From contig JAGWBE010000025.1 in NCBI GenBank assembly GCA_021296055.1, forward strand, positions 1 to 29,895: a stretch of 29,895 nucleotides of DNA, in the 5' to 3' direction. Made by a program: the position numbers and the translations under genes. Positions within the stretch are counted from its first letter, which is position 1. Every line of letters starts with the position of its first letter. The DNA is from Dehalococcoidia bacterium. GTDB taxonomy: Bacteria > Chloroflexota > Dehalococcoidia > Lucifugimonadales > Australimonadaceae. Below, piece by piece: positions 1-8,654 of the stretch. A model generated the notes under the pieces. It was given only the letters and a program-made list of their open reading frames with translations, was not told where the DNA came from and made no database searches.

Positions 1-24
1 CGCCGCACCGCACGCGAGACCAAC

Positions 25-60
25 AGAGGCCCCCCTCCCGCAACGAGGGGGGCCTCTTCT
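25..60 (+). terminator. Rho-independent-type terminator hairpin
   Basis: A perfect 13-bp inverted repeat (25-37 pairing with 45-57) closes a 7-base loop and is followed by a short pyrimidine tail (TCTAT). The stem is very GC-rich. It lies before the rpsB promoter, so it probably ends an upstream gene outside the window and insulates the rpsB operon. The T-tract is weak, so bidirectional or Rho-assisted action is possible. Confidence 0.75.
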
Positions 61-182
61 ATGCACTCCGCTCCCGCCATATGCGCGCCAGGGACGTCCC
101 CTCCCCTGCCCTCCGTCTGTCCCGCGAAAGGAGCCCGTTGCGTAGCCTCAGGCCCCTTCACGGAGAAGGACAGAGGGGCGCA

Positions 183-212
183 TTGCCGCCCGCTCCGCCG
201 CCGTGCTATACT
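183..212 (+). promoter_or_regulatory. Candidate extended -10 promoter of the rpsB operon
   Basis: A good -10 element, TATACT (207-212), is preceded by TG one base upstream (204-205), giving an extended -10. A weak -35, TTGCCG (183-188), sits 18 bases before it. Transcription would start near 219, leaving a leader of about 75 bases before rpsB. That leader holds a GC-rich self-complementary stretch at about 225-260. No named leader RNA is recognised. The rest of 61-292 holds no gene I can support. Confidence 0.6.
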
Positions 213-292
213 GCCTCTTCGTTGGCGCGCGGCGCGCGGGCGCTTTGCCCGGCGCGCATTCATACGGTTCGTACGCGACGGTCAGGAGGAGC

Positions 293-1108
293 ATGGTTCA
301 GGAGGCAACCGCAGCCCCGGCGCCGGAGGCGGCGAGGGAGCAGACGCAGGGCGACCCGCCCAGCATGAAGTCGCTATTGGAGGCGGGCGTTCACTTCGGC
401 CACCAGACGCACCGTTGGAACCCGAGGATGAAGCGCTTCATCTTCGCGGAGCGCAACGGCATCCACATCGTCGACCTCCAGCAGACCGTCGGCCTGCTGA
501 TGCGGGCCTGCCAGTATGTCCAAGACCTCACGGCGGAGGGGGGCAAGCTGCTGATGGTGGGCACCAAGAAGCAGGCGCAGGACGCCATCCGCGAGGAGGC
601 GCTGCGCGCCGGGCAGTTCTACGTCAACCAGCGCTGGCTCGGCGGCGCCATCACCAACTTCGCCACCATCCAGTCGCGCATCGACTACCTGCTCCGCCTC
701 GAGGAGCGCCGCGACCGGGGCGACCTCGTGCACCTGCCCAAGAAGGAGGCGCTGCGCCTCGAGAACAAGGCGGAGAAGATGAACCGCTACTTCGGCGGCT
801 TCAAGGAGATGACCCAACTCCCCGCCGTCCTGTTCATCGTGGACATCGGGCGCGAGGACATCGCCGTGGCGGAGGCGAGGCGCGCGGGCATCCCCATCAT
901 CGCCCTCGTCGACACCGACTGCGACCCCACGCTCATCGACTGGCCCATCCCCGGCAACGACGACGCTATCCGCTCCATCCGCCTCATCGCGAGCCACGTA
1001 GCCAACGCCGCCCTCGAGGGCCACAACCGGTGGCTCGCGGGACGCGGAGGCTACAGCGCGGGCGAGGACGACCGCGAGCCCGAACCGGTCTTCGCGGTCG
1101 CCGAGTAG
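293..1108 (+). CDS. rpsB: 30S ribosomal protein S2
   Basis: S2 is a late-binding small-subunit protein needed for mRNA binding with S1. The 271-residue product has the family landmarks: the [15 protein letters not shown] block near the N terminus, the VGTKKQAQ segment, the [11 protein letters not shown] motif and the C-terminal [13 protein letters not shown] and [11 protein letters not shown] blocks. The ATG at 293 is chosen because AGGAGG (284-289) sits four bases upstream; an in-frame GTG at 203 falls before the proposed promoter -10, and the ATG at 365 has no ribosome binding site. This gives about 24 Ala/Pro/Glu-rich residues before the conserved MKSLLEAG start, a modest lineage-specific extension. 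It is the first gene of rpsB-tsf-pyrH-frr-uppS-cdsA-dxr. Confidence 0.97.
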   Translation: MVQEATAAPAPEAAREQTQGDPPSMKSLLEAGVHFGHQTHRWNPRMKRFIFAERNGIHIVDLQQTVGLLMRACQYVQDLTAEGGKLLMVGTKKQAQDAIREEALRAGQFYVNQRWLGGAITNFATIQSRIDYLLRLEERRDRGDLVHLPKKEALRLENKAEKMNRYFGGFKEMTQLPAVLFIVDIGREDIAVAEARRAGIPIIALVDTDCDPTLIDWPIPGNDDAIRSIRLIASHVANAALEGHNRWLAGRGGYSAGEDDREPEPVFAVAE

Positions 1109-1123
1109 TCCGGAGCGCACGCC

Positions 1124-1624
1124 TTGGTCGCCACATCCGACATCAAAACCCTCCGCGACCGCACGGGCGCGGGCATCATGGACGCCAAGCGAGCGCTCGA
1201 GGCCTCCGGCGGCGATGTGGATAAGGCGGAGTCCGCGCTCCGCGAGAAGGGCCTCGCCCGCGCCGCCGCCAAGGCCGACTGCGCCACCGCCGAGGGCGTG
1301 GTCGAGTGCTACGTCCACGCGGGCAGCCGCATCGGCGCGATGGTCGAGGTGAACTGCGAGACGGACTTCGTCGCCCGCACGCCCGAGTTCAGAGACCTGG
1401 CCCACAACCTCGCCATGCAGGTGGCCGCTATGGCGCCTCTCTATCTCGACGACGACGACGCGCCGGACGATGAGGCGCGCTCTCCCGAGGAGGTCTGCCT
1501 CCTCAGGCAGGCGTTCATCCGCGACCCCTCCCGCACCGTCAACGACCTGGTGATGGACGTCCGCTCCCGCGTCGGCGAGAACGTCCGGGTCGCCCGCTTC
1601 GCCCGCTTCAGCCTCGGGGAGTAG
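1124..1624 (+). CDS. tsf: Translation elongation factor Ts (short form)
   Basis: EF-Ts is the cytoplasmic nucleotide exchange factor that regenerates EF-Tu-GTP. The 166-residue product begins with the UBA-like domain ([19 protein letters not shown]) and carries the TDFVAR core motif at about residues 82-87. It is shorter than the roughly 280-residue enterobacterial protein and resembles the compact single-core form known from Thermus and Chloroflexota. The start is TTG, with CGGAG about 8 bases upstream; no ATG lies near the conserved N terminus. It follows rpsB by 15 bases, the classic rpsB-tsf pairing. An acidic Asp-rich loop lies near residues 107-113. Confidence 0.95.
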   Translation: MVATSDIKTLRDRTGAGIMDAKRALEASGGDVDKAESALREKGLARAAAKADCATAEGVVECYVHAGSRIGAMVEVNCETDFVARTPEFRDLAHNLAMQVAAMAPLYLDDDDAPDDEARSPEEVCLLRQAFIRDPSRTVNDLVMDVRSRVGENVRVARFARFSLGE

Positions 1625-1643
1625 CCCGCGCAGGGGGGACACT

Positions 1644-2378
1644 ATGGCCGTTGCCTCTGTCCGGCGCGCGGTGCTCAAGCTCAGCGGCGAGTCGTTGCGC
1701 GGCGACGGCGGCGCGGGGCTCGATTGGTCGGTGCTCCGTTACCTGGCGGAGGAGGTGCGCGAGGCGGCGGCGCTCGGCGTGCAGATGGCGCTGGTCGTGG
1801 GCGGCGGCAATATCTGGCGCGGCGCGGAGGCTGAGCAGAAGGGGATGGACCGCGCTACCGCCGACTACGCCGGCATGCTCGCCACCCTCATCAACGCTAT
1901 GGCGCTCCAAGACGCCCTCGAACGCGCGGGAGTGGACACCCGCACGCAGACGGCCATTGACATCCGCGCCGTCGCCGAGCCCTACATCCGCCGCCGCGCC
2001 ATCCGTCACCTCGAGAAGGGCCGCGTCGTCATCTTCGCGGCGGGCACCGGCAACCCCTATATGACCACCGACACCACCGCCGCCCTTCGCGCCGTGGAGA
2101 TCGGTGCGGATGTGCTGCTTATGGCCAAGCACCGGGTGGATGGGGTGTACGACGCCGACCCGCTCAAGCACGCCAGCGCCAAGAAGTTCGAGTGGATCGA
2201 GCATATCGACCTCCTCAACCGCCGCTTGGAGGTGATGGACTCCACCGCCCTATCCCTCTGTATGGAGAACGATTTGCCCATCCGCGTCTTCGACATCTTC
2301 CACCCCGGCTCCACCGCCCGGCTCCTTCGCGGCGAGCGGGTCGGCACTCTCATATCGGCGCAGCCGCTCCCCGTCTAG
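1644..2378 (+). CDS. pyrH: Uridylate (UMP) kinase
   Basis: PyrH phosphorylates UMP to UDP with ATP, feeding RNA, UDP-sugar and CTP synthesis. The 244-residue length is typical of the bacterial hexameric amino-acid-kinase-fold family. Visible motifs are LKLSGESL near the N terminus, the glycine-rich [43 protein letters not shown] and the [12 protein letters not shown] segment. The ATG start has a G-rich ribosome binding site (GGGGG) just upstream. It sits 19 bases after tsf and 27 before frr, the common bacterial order. Confidence 0.96.
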   Translation: MAVASVRRAVLKLSGESLRGDGGAGLDWSVLRYLAEEVREAAALGVQMALVVGGGNIWRGAEAEQKGMDRATADYAGMLATLINAMALQDALERAGVDTRTQTAIDIRAVAEPYIRRRAIRHLEKGRVVIFAAGTGNPYMTTDTTAALRAVEIGADVLLMAKHRVDGVYDADPLKHASAKKFEWIEHIDLLNRRLEVMDSTALSLCMENDLPIRVFDIFHPGSTARLLRGERVGTLISAQPLPV

Positions 2379-2405
2379 GGCGGACGCGCCCCCGCGAGGT
2401 GAACT

Positions 2406-2978
2406 ATGGCCGAGAACGCCGCCATCGACGAGACCATCTCCGACGCCGAACGCCGCATGAAGCGCTCGGTCGACCACTTCAGCCAGGAGCTGGCGACGAT
2501 TCGGACGGGCCGCGCCAACGTCGCCGTCCTCGACGGCATCTCCGTGGACTACTACGGCGCCCAAGCCCCCCTCAACCAGCTCGCCACCATCGCGACCCCC
2601 GACGCGCGCCTCATCACTATCCAGCCGTGGGATAGGAGCCTCATCGGCGCCGTCGAGCGCGAGATCCAGAAGTCCGACCTTGGCCTCAACCCCAGCAACG
2701 ACGGGCAGATCATCCGCCTGCCCATTCCGGCGATGACGCAGGAGCGCCGCCAAGAGCTCGTCAAACGCGTGAAGCGGGCCCAGGAGGACGCCCACGTTGC
2801 TATCCGCAACGTGCGCCGCGACGCCCTCGAACACCTCCGTCAGGCCGAGCGCGCCAAGGACATCTCCCAAGACGACCTCCACCGCGCCCAAGACCGCCTC
2901 CAGAAGGCCACCGACGCGCAGATCGCCGCCGCCGATCAGGTGACCGCCCGCAAGCAGGCGGAGGTGCTGGAGGTCTAG
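2406..2978 (+). CDS. frr: Ribosome recycling factor
   Basis: RRF splits post-termination ribosomes together with EF-G. The 190-residue product matches the usual length of about 185. Domain I helix motifs are visible (FSQELATIRTGRANVAVLD), as are domain II (LIGAVEREIQKSDLGLNPSNDG) and the helix-rich C-terminal segment (RRQELVKRVKRAQEDAHVAIRN, shown here only in part). The ATG start has GAGGTG about 5 bases upstream. It is co-transcribed with pyrH upstream and uppS 12 bases downstream. Confidence 0.96.
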   Translation: MAENAAIDETISDAERRMKRSVDHFSQELATIRTGRANVAVLDGISVDYYGAQAPLNQLATIATPDARLITIQPWDRSLIGAVEREIQKSDLGLNPSNDGQIIRLPIPAMTQERRQELVKRVKRAQEDAHVAIRNVRRDALEHLRQAERAKDISQDDLHRAQDRLQKATDAQIAAADQVTARKQAEVLEV

Positions 2979-2990
2979 CCGCGCCGCCCT

Positions 2991-3740
2991 ATGCCTACTC
3001 CACCCGACCAGGCGCCGACGCCCGGCGCGGACGTTCCGAACGGCGTACCGAGGCACGTCGCCATCACGATGGACGGCAACGGGCGTTGGGCGCAGCAGCG
3101 CGGCCTGCCCCGCCTGGCCGGGCACCGCGCCGGAACGGAGAACATACGCACCGTCCTCGAGGCCCTCGCCCGCCGCGGTGTGCCTTACGCCACGATCTAC
3201 GCCTTCTCCACCGAGAACTGGGGGCGCCCCGAGACGGAGGTCGAGGGCCTTATCCAAATCCTCGACGACGTGCTCGAGCGTGAGGTGCGCGCCCTCCACG
3301 AGCGCAACGTCCGCATCCTGCACCTCGGCTCCCGCGAGCGCCTGCCCGCGCACCTCGCCGACGCCATCGAGGCCGGCCTCGAGCTCACTAAGCACAATGA
3401 TGGCCTGACCCTCTGCGTCGGCTTCGACTACGGCGGCCGCCGCGAGATCGTGGATGCCGTCCGCGAGCTGGTGACGGCCGGCGCAGCGCCCGGCGACATC
3501 ACCGAAGACGCCATCCGCGCGCGCCTCTACCTGCCCGAAGTCCCCGAGCCCGACCTCATCGTCCGCACCGGCGGCGATCAGCGCCTCAGCAACTTCCTCC
3601 TCTGGCAAGCCGCCTACAGCGAGCTCTACTTCACTCCCACACTCTGGCCCGACTTCGGTGCCGCGGGCGTGGACGAGGCCATTGAGGCCTACCGCCGCCG
3701 CCCCAGGCGCTTCGGCAAAGCCCCGGACGCAGCCTCGTGA
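2991..3740 (+). CDS. uppS: Cis-isoprenyl diphosphate synthase (UppS family)
   Basis: This enzyme extends farnesyl diphosphate with isopentenyl diphosphate to make undecaprenyl diphosphate, the lipid carrier for wall and glycan synthesis. The 249-residue product shows the cis-prenyltransferase signature MDGNGRWAQQRG (Asp28, Asn30, Arg32), YAFSTENW near residue 70, and RTGGDQRLSNFLLW at 192-205. In most family members the last motif reads RTGGE or RTSGE; the glutamate helps bind magnesium in the E. coli enzyme, and here it is Asp196. The motif FDYGGR (145-150) also replaces the more usual NYGGR. The first 20 residues are a Pro-rich extension. The gene overlaps cdsA by 4 bases. Confidence 0.94.
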   Translation: MPTPPDQAPTPGADVPNGVPRHVAITMDGNGRWAQQRGLPRLAGHRAGTENIRTVLEALARRGVPYATIYAFSTENWGRPETEVEGLIQILDDVLEREVRALHERNVRILHLGSRERLPAHLADAIEAGLELTKHNDGLTLCVGFDYGGRREIVDAVRELVTAGAAPGDITEDAIRARLYLPEVPEPDLIVRTGGDQRLSNFLLWQAAYSELYFTPTLWPDFGAAGVDEAIEAYRRRPRRFGKAPDAAS

Positions 3741-4558
3741 CTGCCGACCAGGCCGCCGACAGCGGCGGCCTCGCCCCTCGCCTCCTCACCGCCGCTGTCG
3801 GCCTGCCGCTGCTGGCGCTCGTCCTTTGGGCGGGGAATCCTCTCGTGGCCGTCGCCGCGATTGTCACGGCGGTCATCGCCCTCCGCGAAGCATTTGGCCT
3901 CGCCGCGAAGGCGGGCGCCGCGCCCGTTGCCCGCGCGGGCGCGGCGGCGGGCATTGCCGCCGTTGCGGGCGCGGCGCTCGACGGCGCGCTTGCAGTGGCT
4001 CTGTTCGGCGCGGGATTGCTCGTCGTGCTGGGCGCGGCGCTCTACCGCGCTCGCGCCGCCGACGCCCTCCGCGCCTTTCTCGCAACGAGCGCGTGCGCCG
4101 CGTGGGTTGCGCTGCCCCTCGCCGCGCTCGTCCTTCTGCGCGACCGCTCTATGGGATTGGAGTGGGCCGCCGTCGCGTTCCTCGCCGTGTTCGCAACGGA
4201 CACGTGCGCCTACTTCGTCGGCAAGGCGTTCGGACGGCGCAAGATGGCGCCCGGCATAAGCCCGGGCAAGACATGGGAGGGCGCGGCGGGCGGTCTGGCG
4301 GGCGGTCTGTTGGCGACGGCGGCGCTGATCGCGCTTTTGGAGATACCCTTCCACGCGGGCGCCGCCGCCAGCCTTGGTCTTGCGGTGGGCGTGCTGGCCC
4401 AAGCGGGCGACCTGCTCGAATCGAAGCTCAAGCGCCTGGCGGACGCCAAGGACTCCGGCGCGCTCTTCCCCGGCCACGGCGGTCTGCTCGACCGCCTTGA
4501 CAGCCTGCTTCTCGTCTTCCCCCTCGTGTACTATGCGGCGGCAGCGTGGCCCCTATGA
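3737..4558 (+). CDS. cdsA: Phosphatidate cytidylyltransferase
   Basis: CdsA is an integral membrane enzyme that makes CDP-diacylglycerol from phosphatidic acid and CTP, the branch point of phospholipid synthesis. The 273-residue product has multiple hydrophobic segments, the SPGKTWEGAAGG motif and, at about residues 229-255, a full match to the CDP-DAG synthase signature (Ser, Lys-Arg, Lys-Asp, His-Gly-Gly, Asp-Arg-x-Asp). It starts with GTG inside the uppS stop (GTGA, 3737-3740), implying translational coupling. It overlaps dxr by 4 bases (ATGA, 4555-4558). The protein is unusually Ala-rich. Confidence 0.95.
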   Translation: MTADQAADSGGLAPRLLTAAVGLPLLALVLWAGNPLVAVAAIVTAVIALREAFGLAAKAGAAPVARAGAAAGIAAVAGAALDGALAVALFGAGLLVVLGAALYRARAADALRAFLATSACAAWVALPLAALVLLRDRSMGLEWAAVAFLAVFATDTCAYFVGKAFGRRKMAPGISPGKTWEGAAGGLAGGLLATAALIALLEIPFHAGAAASLGLAVGVLAQAGDLLESKLKRLADAKDSGALFPGHGGLLDRLDSLLLVFPLVYYAAAAWPL

Positions 4559-5664
4559 AGCGCATCGTCGTTCTCGGCTCCACCGGCTCCATCGGCAGGC
4601 AGACGCTGGACGTGGCGCGCGCGCTCCCCGACCGCTTCCGTGTCGTCGGCCTCGCCGCAGGCGCGAACCTCGACCTCTTTCGCCAACAGGTGGACGAGTT
4701 CCGCCCGCGTATGACCAACGCCGCCGCTCTGGACGGCGCTGACGGCCAGACCGACCTTGAAGCGATGGTCGCCGACCCGGACGTTGACCTAGTGATGGTC
4801 GCCACCACGGGACGTGTCGGCCTCGCGCCCACGCTCGCGGCGCTACGCGCGGGAAAGGAGGTGGCGCTCTCCAACAAGGAGGTCATCATCATGGCCGGCG
4901 AGTTGGTGATGCGCGCCGCCAGGGAGTCGGGCGCGGCCGTGCTGCCCGTCGACTCGGAGCCGTCCGCTATCTGGCAGTGCATCCGGGGCGAGGACTTACC
5001 CGTGCAGCGCCTCATCATCACCGCGTCCGGCGGCCCTTTTCGCACGCGCGATCCGCGCGAACTGGCTTCCGTCACGCCCGCCCAAGCGCTCAAGCACCCC
5101 ACCTGGGTCATGGGGCGCAAGATCACCATCGACTCATCGACGCTGATGAACAAGGGGTTTGAGGTGATTGAGAGCCGCTGGCTATTCGACGTGCCGATGG
5201 AGCGCATCGAGGTCGTTGTCCACCCACAGAGCGTCATCCATTCGATGGTGGAGTTCGCCGACGGCTCGGTGAAGGCGCAGATGGGCCCGCCCGATATGCG
5301 CCTACCCATCCAGTACGCGATGGCCTACCCCGAGCGCCTGCATAACCCCGCCATCCCCAAGTACGACCCGCTCCGCTACCCGGCGCTCACCTTCGAGGCG
5401 TTGGACCTCGAACGCTACCCCTGTTTCGCTCTGGCGATGCATGCGGGCAAGGCGGGCGGCGCGTGCCCGTCAGTCCTGAGCGCCGCCGACGAGGAGGCGG
5501 TGCGCCTCTTCCTGGACGGGCGCATCGCGTTCACCGACATCCACCGCATCGTGGCGGGCGTGCTCGACGCCTACCAACCCTCTAACGGCGCAAGCGTCGA
5601 GGACATCCTTGCGGCGGACGACTGGGCGAGGCGCGAGGCGGCGAGGGTGGCCGCCGCGCTGTAG
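4555..5664 (+). CDS. dxr: 1-deoxy-D-xylulose 5-phosphate reductoisomerase
   Basis: Dxr converts DXP to MEP with NADPH, the committed step of the non-mevalonate isoprenoid pathway that feeds UppS upstream. The ATG at 4555 (ATGA overlap with cdsA) gives the canonical N terminus MKRIVVLGSTGSIG with the NADPH-binding loop; a GTG at 4546 would add three residues. The metal ligands are seen as Asp133, Glu135 and Glu203 (in MNKGFEVIES), with HPTW and VHPQSVIHSMVEF also present. The position after Glu135 is Pro136, where the family normally has His (His153 in E. coli). The length, 369 residues, is slightly short. The rseP gene that often follows dxr is absent; the gene converges on nuoN with a 7-base gap and no visible terminator. 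Confidence 0.95.
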   Translation: MKRIVVLGSTGSIGRQTLDVARALPDRFRVVGLAAGANLDLFRQQVDEFRPRMTNAAALDGADGQTDLEAMVADPDVDLVMVATTGRVGLAPTLAALRAGKEVALSNKEVIIMAGELVMRAARESGAAVLPVDSEPSAIWQCIRGEDLPVQRLIITASGGPFRTRDPRELASVTPAQALKHPTWVMGRKITIDSSTLMNKGFEVIESRWLFDVPMERIEVVVHPQSVIHSMVEFADGSVKAQMGPPDMRLPIQYAMAYPERLHNPAIPKYDPLRYPALTFEALDLERYPCFALAMHAGKAGGACPSVLSAADEEAVRLFLDGRIAFTDIHRIVAGVLDAYQPSNGASVEDILAADDWARREAARVAAAL

Positions 5665-5671
5665 CCTGCTC

Positions 5672-7130
5672 CTAGCCGTACGCGAACGGCGCGAGGGCGC
5701 GCACGCCCGCGCTAATCGCGTCCAGGATGGGGGCGGGGTAGACGCCCACGAACACCATGCCCGCGAAGAGCGTCAGCAGCGTGGCTCTGCTCAGGCGCGC
5801 GAGGCGCAGGGCACCGCCCTGCGCCCTTCACCACTTGCAAGTAGTAGTAGAGGGACACGAGGCTGGCGATGGTCGCTATGACGACGAGCCATAGCAGCCC
5901 CGCCTCCGCAGCCACAGTGAAGAGGTAGAACTTGGTGACGAATCCGGCGAAGATAGGCAGGCCTGCCAGCGACAGCAGCGCCGCCGTCAGCGCCATCGCC
6001 GTTACGGGCGAGCGGGAGGCTAGGCCCGCGTAGCCCGTGATCTCCTCCCGCTCCGCGTGTGTCTCCACGATGATCAGCGCGGTGAAGGCCGCCAGGTTCG
6101 TGAAGGCGTAGCCCACCAGGTGGAGCACGACGGCGCTCGCCGCCGCGTGGTTGGAGACGACTCCGCCCGCGTCGCCTAGGGCCGCCACGCCCACCAGCAC
6201 GAAGCCCACCTGCGCAATGGAGCTGTAGGCGAACAGGCGCTTAATGTTCGTCTGCGCCAAGGCGACCAGTGTTCCCACGAGAATCGTCAGCGCCGCGAGA
6301 ATCGCCAGCGCCAACTGCCACGACCCGAAGCTCGAGCCCGCCGCCTCCGCCAGGAAGCGCAGCAGCAGCGCAAAGGTGGCCGCCTTTGACAGCACGGACA
6401 GATGCGCGGTAACCGGTGTCGGCGCCCCCTCGTACACGTCCGGCGTCCACATATGGAAGGGCACGGCGGCTAGCTTGAAGCCGAGGCCCGCCGCGACCAT
6501 CGTGAATCCCAACGCCGTCGTCGCCGTGTCGTTCTGCGAGAGTGGCCCTGCTATCTCGCGGAACACCGTCGCGCCCAGCGTTCCGTACAGCAACGCAATC
6601 CCGAACAGCAGCACCGCCGACGAGAGCGCGCCAAGCAGCACGTACTTGGCGCTCGCCTCCGCCGTCCGTCCATCCCCCCGCGTCAATCCCACCAGGACGT
6701 AGAGGCTAAAGGCGAGGAGTTCGAGCGCGACGTAGGCGGTGAGCAGCTCGCCGGACGCGGACATCATTACGGCGCCCAGCGCCGAGAACACGATCATCGC
6801 GTAGTACTCGCCTGGGTGGCGCATCTTCCGCCCTACGTAGTCGATGGACATCAGCACCACGGCGATGCTCGCCGCCAGGAAGACCACCTTGAACAGCAGC
6901 GAGAACCTATCGACGAAGTAGATTCCCCCGTAGAGAACTTCGTGCGTGTCGCGCAGGTCGAACACGGCGAACAGCATCACGCCGAGCATCCCTAGCGCCG
7001 CCGTCGCGCCCGTCAGCCCGTTGCGCTTGTTCTCCCAGCGCGCGGGCAGCGCAAGGTCGAGGCCCAGCACCAAGAAGGCGAGCCCGGCAAGCAGGAACTC
7101 GGGAAGCAGCAAGGTGAAGTCGATGCTCAA
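5672..7130 (-). pseudogene. nuoN: NADH-quinone oxidoreductase subunit N, frameshifted near the 3' end
   Basis: NuoN is one of three antiporter-like proton-pumping membrane subunits of complex I. The first frame runs from a TTG at 7130 through about 437 codons, with the antiporter motif PFHMWTPDVYEGAPTPVTAH. After LYYYLQVVKG, near 5811-5832, it leaves the family. One base further on, a second frame supplies the expected last transmembrane helix (RLSRATLLTLFAGMVFVGVY) and stops at TAG 5672-5674. The net change equals one extra base (or two missing) in GGGCGCAGGGCGG. Read on unshifted, the product is 472 residues with a hydrophilic Arg/Pro tail. A sequencing or assembly error is as likely as a real mutation, since everything upstream is intact. 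It is the last gene of the nuo operon. Confidence 0.88.
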
Positions 7131-7133
7131 CGC

Positions 7134-8651
7134 CTACGCTCCCCCGAACGGACGCAGCAGCGCCGTAACGCCGCTGTCGATGACGCGCAAGAAGGGTTGC
7201 GGATACACGCCCACCAGCACGATCGGCACGACAAGCACCCCCGCCGCGAACCCCTCCCGCGCCGATATGTCGGGCAGTGCGTTCCAGTCCCGCGAGCGCG
7301 GCCCGAAGAAGACGCGCGCGATCAGCCGCAGGATGTACACCGCCGTTATCGCCGCGCCTACTACCCCCAGCGCGCCTAATATCGGCTGCGTTCGGAACGC
7401 TCCGATGAACACCAGCAGCTCCGAGATGAATCCGCTGAGGCCCGGCAGCCCGAGGGAGGTGAGGCCGGCGATGACGAACAGCGCGGTGGTCACGCGCATC
7501 CGCGAGGCCAGGCCGTTGAGCGCCAGCGTGTCGCGCGTGTGCGCACGGTCGTAGATGACGCCCACGACGGCGAAGAACAGCGCCGTCATGACCCCGTGGG
7601 AGAACATCTGCAGCGTCGCTCCGGTCAGCCCCAGCGCGTCCATCGTCGCTATGCCCATCAGCACGTAGCCCATATGGCTCACGCTAGAGTAGCCGACGAC
7701 GTACTTCAGGTCGGTCTGCGCCATAGCCGATATGGCGCCGTAGATGACGTTCGCCGTCGCCAGTACGAACAGGATGAGCGCCCAATCCTCCATGCCCGAA
7801 GGCAGCAGCGTCATTCCCACGCGGATGATGCCGAACGCGCCCAGCTTCATCAGCACGCCCGCGTGCAGCATGCTGACCGACGTCGGCGCGGCCACGTGGC
7901 CGTCGGGCGACCACGTGTGGAACGGCCATAGGCCCGCAAGCACGCCGAACCCGATCATCGCCAACGGAAACACGACGCGCTGGAATCCATCGGAGAAGGC
8001 GCCGTCGTACGATGCCGCTTGCAGCGCCAGGATGTCGAACGAGCCGATGCCCGCCTCCACGTAGATGGCAATGATGGCGATCCACACCAGCACGCTGCCC
8101 GCCACCAGCATCAGCACCAGTTTCATCGCGCCGTATTCTTTCGTCCGCGCGAAATCCGCGAACTTGCTGCTGGAGCCCCACACCGCGATCAGCAGGTACA
8201 TCGGCACGACCGCCAGCTCGTAGAAGAAGAACAGGAAGAAGAGATCGATGGAGACGAAGGTGCCGTACACGCCGGCGATAAGCAGGTAGAGCAGCGTGTA
8301 GTAGGGCTTGGGCTCGCGCTCCGCCGTCGTGGCGATGATGGCCGCCGTGAAGGAGACGATGCCCGTCAGCAGCACCATCAGCGCTCCCACGCCGTCTACG
8401 CCGAGCCGGAAGTCGATGCCCAGCTGCTCCACCCACGGATAGACGCGCGTCAGCTGGAACGTCGCCGCGCCCGCGCCGTGGTCGAACACCCAGAACACGT
8501 AGATCGAGCCGATAAGCAGCAGCAGCCCCGTGCCCACGCCGATGGCGTGTATCGTCCGGCGCGCTCCCGGCGGCGTCAGCACCAGCACGGCCGCGGTCAA
8601 CATCGGCAGGTAGATGAGCGCCTCGAGCGCGTGGCGGTCGGCCCAGCTCAT
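7134..8651 (-). CDS. nuoM: NADH-quinone oxidoreductase subunit M
   Basis: NuoM is an antiporter-like, proton-translocating subunit of the complex I membrane arm. The 505-residue product has about 14 hydrophobic helices, the FFFYELAVVPMYLLI block with the conserved helix-5 glutamate, and the signature WPFHTWSPDGHVAAPTSVS followed by MLHAGVLMKLGAFGI. The helix containing YSSVSHMGYVLMGI is also typical. The ATG start follows the nuoL stop by 3 bases, and the gene ends 3 bases before the nuoN start, so the three antiporter-like genes are tightly packed. Its C terminus (GVYPQPFLRVIDSGV) resembles the second-frame C terminus of nuoN. Confidence 0.96.
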   Translation of the reverse strand: MSWADRHALEALIYLPMLTAAVLVLTPPGARRTIHAIGVGTGLLLLIGSIYVFWVFDHGAGAATFQLTRVYPWVEQLGIDFRLGVDGVGALMVLLTGIVSFTAAIIATTAEREPKPYYTLLYLLIAGVYGTFVSIDLFFLFFFYELAVVPMYLLIAVWGSSSKFADFARTKEYGAMKLVLMLVAGSVLVWIAIIAIYVEAGIGSFDILALQAASYDGAFSDGFQRVVFPLAMIGFGVLAGLWPFHTWSPDGHVAAPTSVSMLHAGVLMKLGAFGIIRVGMTLLPSGMEDWALILFVLATANVIYGAISAMAQTDLKYVVGYSSVSHMGYVLMGIATMDALGLTGATLQMFSHGVMTALFFAVVGVIYDRAHTRDTLALNGLASRMRVTTALFVIAGLTSLGLPGLSGFISELLVFIGAFRTQPILGALGVVGAAITAVYILRLIARVFFGPRSRDWNALPDISAREGFAAGVLVVPIVLVGVYPQPFLRVIDSGVTALLRPFGGA

Positions 8652-8654
8652 GAC

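Noticed and set aside
203..292. GTG start at 203 for a longer S2
   Set aside because: It would place the start inside or before the -10 element and lacks a ribosome binding site, while the ATG at 293 has AGGAGG.
374..1678. Minus-strand open frame of 434 codons under rpsB and tsf
   Set aside because: It mirrors two certain genes and shows only low-complexity composition.
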